A stretch of 64,000 bases of DNA from CAIJXB01 sp964439595 (GTDB lineage: Bacteria; Chlamydiota; Chlamydiia; Chlamydiales; Rhabdochlamydiaceae): positions 34,950-98,949 of the forward strand of contig CAYTOK010000007.1 in assembly GCA_964439595.1 (NCBI GenBank). Direction: 5' to 3'. Shown piece by piece: positions 60,760 to 64,000 of the stretch. The notes under the pieces were generated by a model. It had not been told where the DNA came from and did no database searches. It saw only the letters and a program-made list of their open reading frames with translations. The position numbers and the translations under genes are program-made. Position 1 is the first letter of the stretch. Every line of letters begins with the position of its first letter.

Positions 60760-60789
60760 AGGTTCAGATAGCAAAAGCTCTCTGAACCT
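60760..60789. terminator. hairpin between gcvH and ndk
   Basis: Stem AGGTTCAGA / TCTGAACCT, 12-nt loop, between convergent genes. No T-run, so a bidirectional, possibly weak terminator. Confidence 0.55.
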
Positions 60790-60800
60790 CTAATCGATGC

Positions 60801-61226
60801 TTATCTAGAAAAAATTTCAGAAGACTTGAAGAAGAAGTTGATTTCTTCTTTTGCTGTCTCTGCGCTATCAGATCCATGCACTGCATTGTGGTCAATGCTT
60901 TTAGCAAATTTAGCTCGGATTGTTCCTTCTGCAGCTTCTTTAGGATTGGTTGCTCCCATTAAAAGTCTATTTTTAGCAATAGCGCCTTCTCCTTGCAATA
61001 CGAGAATTAAAACGGGTCCAGAGCTCATAAAAGAGACTAGTTCTTGAAAGAAGGGTCTATGAGCGTGGATTGCGTAGAAAGCTTTAGCTTGGTCTACTGT
61101 TAAATGGAGCATTTTAGCTCCTGCTATTTTAAGTTTTGCTGCTTCGAAAATAGCAAGGATTTCTCCTAAATGATTCTCTTTAACAGCATCTGGCTTAATA
61201 ATAGATAGGGTTTGTTCTAGTGGCAT
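60801..61226 (-). CDS. ndk: nucleoside diphosphate kinase
   Basis: 141 aa. TLSIIKPDAVKENHLGEILA start, RPFFQELVSFMSSGPVLILV, and the active-site His in AVHGSDSAETAKEEINFFF. It balances NTP pools by phosphate transfer from ATP. Ribosome binding site GGAG seven to eight bases from ATG. A TATAAT -10 sequence is seen upstream at about 61263-61268. Confidence 0.93.
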   Translation of the reverse strand: MPLEQTLSIIKPDAVKENHLGEILAIFEAAKLKIAGAKMLHLTVDQAKAFYAIHAHRPFFQELVSFMSSGPVLILVLQGEGAIAKNRLLMGATNPKEAAEGTIRAKFAKSIDHNAVHGSDSAETAKEEINFFFKSSEIFSR

Positions 61227-61501
61227 AAAAAATTCTCCTAAGTAAAAATTAATAGAGGCTACCCATTATAAGCGCTGGTCGGATTTTTTTCATCAAAAAT
61301 ATAGATTTTTTTGTAATAAAGAAAGTTTGTTTTTTTTTGGCTTGTAGTTATATCTTACCGATTCAACTTAGAAGTGCAACAAAGCAATTAAAATAAAGAA
61401 CAGGCCGGTGATGAAAAAATCTCTACAGTGATTTTTTAAAAAAGAAACTATAGGAGATTCCCATAGCCAAAGGCTATCAGCACCTGATTTACGGGTAAAA
61501 G

Positions 61502-61615
61502 ATGCCAAATTTTCATAGGTCTACGATAGGCCGCGAGTTAAAACGCAAGAGAGGGAACAGCCATTACCATTGCGAAGAGGCGGAAAGAATGGTACACCAC
61601 TTGCGCATTTTTTAG
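61502..61615 (+). pseudogene. IS30-family transposase N-terminal remnant
   Basis: The frame reads KMPNFHRSTIGRELKRKRGN then SHYHCEEAERMVHHLRIF and stops at TAG 61613. This is the IS30 helix-turn-helix 'HRSTISRELKRN.......Y....A' that binds the terminal repeats. The frame is closed by TAA just upstream, and no catalytic DDE part follows. The rest of 61227-61634 shows no gene. Confidence 0.7.
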
Positions 61616-61634
61616 GTCTGTGATTAGGGAAGAT

Positions 61635-64000
61635 TTATACCTTTGTCCATCCTTCTTCTGTCATGCCAATATCGTCAGTAGAATCTTCATCACCACTTGA
61701 AGAGATTTGAGTTAGAAATGCTGCATCGGTCCATTCTTTTTCTGTCATACTAATATCGTCATTCGAATCTTCATCATCACTTGAAGAGATTTGAGTTAGA
61801 AATGCTGCATCAGTCCATTCTTTTTCTGTCATACTAATATTGTCATTCGAATCTTCATCATCACTTGAAGAGATTTGAGTTAGAAATGCTGCGTCCTCTT
61901 CAAAATTAGATGTTTGTATCTCTGCGAGGTTTTCATTCTCCTTTGAAACAAGGTTTGCATCCTCTACAGTGTCATCCTCTTCTGGGGAGGGAGTTATCCC
62001 ATTGTTACGACCTGAAAAAGGCCACTTAATGCCTATCGCCGAAAAACCAATTGCAAAAACACAGGCGATCGCACTTCCTAGTGCGCTAAGAAGAATAATA
62101 GCCTTAATTTTTGATTGTGAGGATTCGTTTTTATTTTCACTTTGTGAGGTCGTTATATTAGAAGTTGCTGATGGTTCATGAGTTAGTTTTCGGAGGGTTG
62201 GCGAATTCGATGCTCTTTGTGTTGGTTTTGGTGAGGGATTACTAGATTTTTTTGTAGGATTAATTGTCTGGCTTTTTGTAGGTGCGCTGGTAGGATTGCC
62301 TTTGAATTCTGGTATTGGGTTGTTAGTCGGTTGATTTGTATTCATGGGAGTGTAGGTGGAATTGACGGATGTTGGAAATGCTGAAATGGGTGGGGCTGAT
62401 GGCTTATCACTAGAATCTGTTGATGGTCTCAATGACGGCTGTGAGGAAGGAACTGGTTGATTAAATTGAGTAAAGTTAAACGACCTTGTTATATTTGCTG
62501 AAAAAACAGTATCCTCCAGGGCAGATTGTTGTATTTTTTTAGTAATAAACGCGCTTAACAACAAATCACTTGGTCCAAATACTGTTATATTATTAAAAGT
62601 ATATGAAAATCCAGCAGGCAACGCGGCTGGTATCAATGTTTTTTGGTCGAGAAATAATGTGAGTATTACAGGGTAATGACCCTGATAGTATTGCGCAGTA
62701 GCTATTACCCCACCACTTGTTTGAGAAATAGATGTACAAGAAAGATCATGTTTATCATCAAAGACTTTTAATTCAGTTATTTTTTTTCCTTGATCATTTA
62801 CCCTAACAAGAGATAGCTGAGAATAGGGATGATTTGGAATGGACGATTGACCACATGCAATTGTATCATTGGTGTTTTGCGAATCGATGAATGCGATATC
62901 ACTTAATGTAGAAGTGGTCTGTATTGGCCAGTTATTGGGCATAATTAATTTATTTTGCGAGTATTGCAGCTTTACGATGTTATAATAATAGGTTGACGTT
63001 CTTCTGCTTTTTATTAGTAAATAGAGACTATTTGCGTTGGATATCATCGCCAGTGGCTTGTCTAGATTATTAGAGGCAGAAGTAGTACCTGATAGAAGAT
63101 AATAATCTGTTGATAGCGCTGAGGGCTGTCCTCCGTTTAAAATAAAAGTGGATGTTTGGGGCCCGGTAGAATAGGTGCCCGTAACATAAGTTGTCTTATT
63201 GAAAAAAACAAGGTTTTTTAAGACTTCTGCAAAAGCATCGTCACTGTTAAAATAAGCGTAATTGGACAAAGCCTCTCCGGAGCTTGCATTATATTCTTCA
63301 AGCAAAACATTTCCCGTATTTGGATAATTATGGTTGACTATTGAAATTACTAAATTCCCGTTGAGGCCTATGCCTAGGTCAACAAAAGAATATAAGGGCT
63401 CTTGTAGGATTTTTCCCCATTTTACTTCGTTACTTAATAAGTCAATGTTTACTAACGTGGATTGCTGGTCAAAGGTTCCTGTGATGTAGAGATTATTACC
63501 TTGAGCAACTGCCGCAATCGTTGACCAAGGCAAATTATAAGGATTTAATGTACCCATTAATTTATCAAATATTAGCAGTCCGCTTTTATCTGCTGAAAAT
63601 AAATTAGCCAATTCAAAAAAGCTTTCCCCATTTTGTGTGACATCTTCTAGGAGCAGTCCACTGTTATTGAAACCCCAAATATTTGCCCAATCAGGAATAA
63701 TACTTACCGTAGGTGATTGTGTATCACCTATTTTTGTGGGTGATCGAGAGGGGTGAGTGCTTGGTGGTTGCGAAGGAGAGAAGGTAGGGTTTACCGGTTT
63801 ATTTGAGGGTTTATTTGTTGGTAAGGCTAAAGGAATTTCGTTTAGTTTTTCTGTTGGGGAATTAGAAGGTTTTCCATTAGGGCGTAAGGAGGGTGGCGCG
63901 GATGGCATTGCAAGGGGGCTTTCCGAAGGTAAACTGGAGGGGCTCCCCGCAGGTGATGCGGATGGAGAATCTGAGGGGGAAGCAGAGGGTGGTCCTGAAG
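61635..64000 (-). CDS. large Pro/Ser/Thr-rich membrane protein, 5' end outside window
   Basis: At least 788 aa. The frame is open to the window edge, with Pro/Ser repeats (GPPSASPSDSPSASPAGSPS) upstream of the first visible Met at 63908. Order: PS/PT-rich region (PSNSPT, PTNKPSNKPV), beta-propeller-like body with repeated strands (NNLYITGTFDQQSTLVNIDL, GVIATAQYYQGHYPVILTLF), a second PT-rich stalk (SNPSPKPTQRASNSPT), one TM helix (IILLSALGSAIACVFAIGFS), then an acidic tail of three 28-residue repeats. The tail is C-terminal to the TM. The P-S-x-x-P-S style is known to me from diatom and oomycete surface proteins. No family or function can be given. Confidence 0.75.
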   Translation of the reverse strand, partial: SGPPSASPSDSPSASPAGSPSSLPSESPLAMPSAPPSLRPNGKPSNSPTEKLNEIPLALPTNKPSNKPVNPTFSPSQPPSTHPSRSPTKIGDTQSPTVSIIPDWANIWGFNNSGLLLEDVTQNGESFFELANLFSADKSGLLIFDKLMGTLNPYNLPWSTIAAVAQGNNLYITGTFDQQSTLVNIDLLSNEVKWGKILQEPLYSFVDLGIGLNGNLVISIVNHNYPNTGNVLLEEYNASSGEALSNYAYFNSDDAFAEVLKNLVFFNKTTYVTGTYSTGPQTSTFILNGGQPSALSTDYYLLSGTTSASNNLDKPLAMISNANSLYLLIKSRRTSTYYYNIVKLQYSQNKLIMPNNWPIQTTSTLSDIAFIDSQNTNDTIACGQSSIPNHPYSQLSLVRVNDQGKKITELKVFDDKHDLSCTSISQTSGGVIATAQYYQGHYPVILTLFLDQKTLIPAALPAGFSYTFNNITVFGPSDLLLSAFITKKIQQSALEDTVFSANITRSFNFTQFNQPVPSSQPSLRPSTDSSDKPSAPPISAFPTSVNSTYTPMNTNQPTNNPIPEFKGNPTSAPTKSQTINPTKKSSNPSPKPTQRASNSPTLRKLTHEPSATSNITTSQSENKNESSQSKIKAIILLSALGSAIACVFAIGFSAIGIKWPFSGRNNGITPSPEEDDTVEDANLVSKENENLAEIQTSNFEEDAAFLTQISSSDDEDSNDNISMTEKEWTDAAFLTQISSSDDEDSNDDISMTEKEWTDAAFLTQISSSGDEDSTDDIGMTEEGWTKV
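61645..61896 (+). repeat. 84-bp tandem repeat, three units
   Basis: Units 61645-61728, 61729-61812 and 61813-61896, nearly identical in DNA. Each encodes 28 residues of the form DAAFLTQISSSDDEDSNDDI-SMTEKEWT on the minus strand, at the C-terminus of the PS-rich membrane protein. Units 2 and 3 are the most alike, so the repeat is young. Confidence 0.9.

Noticed and set aside
61645..61896. Repeated units as a CRISPR array
   Set aside because: Units are 84 bp, directly adjacent, with no variable spacers, and they encode an in-frame protein repeat.

Overview
The window looks like a chromosomal segment from a chlamydia-related bacterium (phylum Chlamydiota), most plausibly an environmental, amoeba- or arthropod-associated lineage rather than the genus Chlamydia. 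The case rests on: a mnmA-clpC-lplA-...-gcvH neighbourhood that I remember from Chlamydia; a gene resembling the chlamydia-restricted CHLPS/DUF818 hydrolase family; a lone NtrC-type sigma-54 activator; a short HemA; low GC and dense short-spaced genes. Several genes carry eukaryote-like domains (Ser/Thr kinase plus pseudokinase, U-box, SH2-like, mitochondrial-carrier-like, actin-fragmin-kinase-like, serine carboxypeptidase), as expected of an intracellular bacterium with a large secreted-effector set. The exact genus cannot be fixed from sequence reading alone.

Layout. 1-2 kb: end of a PTS IIA protein, then an amino-acid permease and terminator. 2-9 kb: leftward block with an IS remnant, a kinase-like effector candidate and a small partner, recO, an S10 peptidase and a kinase-pseudokinase gene cut by an in-frame stop. 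9-16 kb: an epimerase, tRNA-Arg, then a tight rightward operon rlmN-hpf-HsdR_N-Maf/DUF115-MORN-Maf/DUF115. 16.4-18.6 kb: TPP riboswitch, a ThiE/TenI-like gene and an MFS transporter, a likely thiamine-responsive unit. 18.6-26.8 kb: tRNA-Thr, NtrC-type regulator, M15-like lipoprotein, tRNA-Leu, an SDR, a mitochondrial-carrier-like protein, a DUF1186-like protein, an SH2-like protein, dapB. 27-28.6 kb: a short secretin.

28.7-32.5 kb is the most unusual accessory island: a secreted TPR protein with a polymorphic-toxin-like C-terminus, a likely immunity gene, a second orphan toxin tip and immunity gene, a helix-turn-helix remnant and an IS630 transposase tail. The island is bracketed by two copies of a 25-nt element that each lead into a hairpin.

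33-44 kb is mostly housekeeping: tRNA-Arg, a large DHH-like protein, khpA, rluD, recX, hemA, a bactofilin-like membrane protein, mgtA. 44.8-50.5 kb: small unknowns, a U-box protein, a 172-bp duplication of the 3' end of the cyclase gene bracketing a putative effector gene, the cyclase itself and mnmA. 50.7-61.2 kb: DUF818 hydrolase, clpC, lplA-like, proS, a PpiD-like foldase, a CBM9-like protein, gcvH, ndk. After an IS30 remnant the window ends inside a large leftward Pro/Ser/Thr-rich membrane protein with an 84-bp tandem repeat.

How genes work together: the lipoyl ligase and GcvH are a natural enzyme/substrate pair; the riboswitch would couple the ThiE-like protein and the transporter to thiamine status; the toxin and immunity genes form an antagonism module. 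Three degraded transposases (IS5-like, IS630, IS30) show past mobile-element activity.
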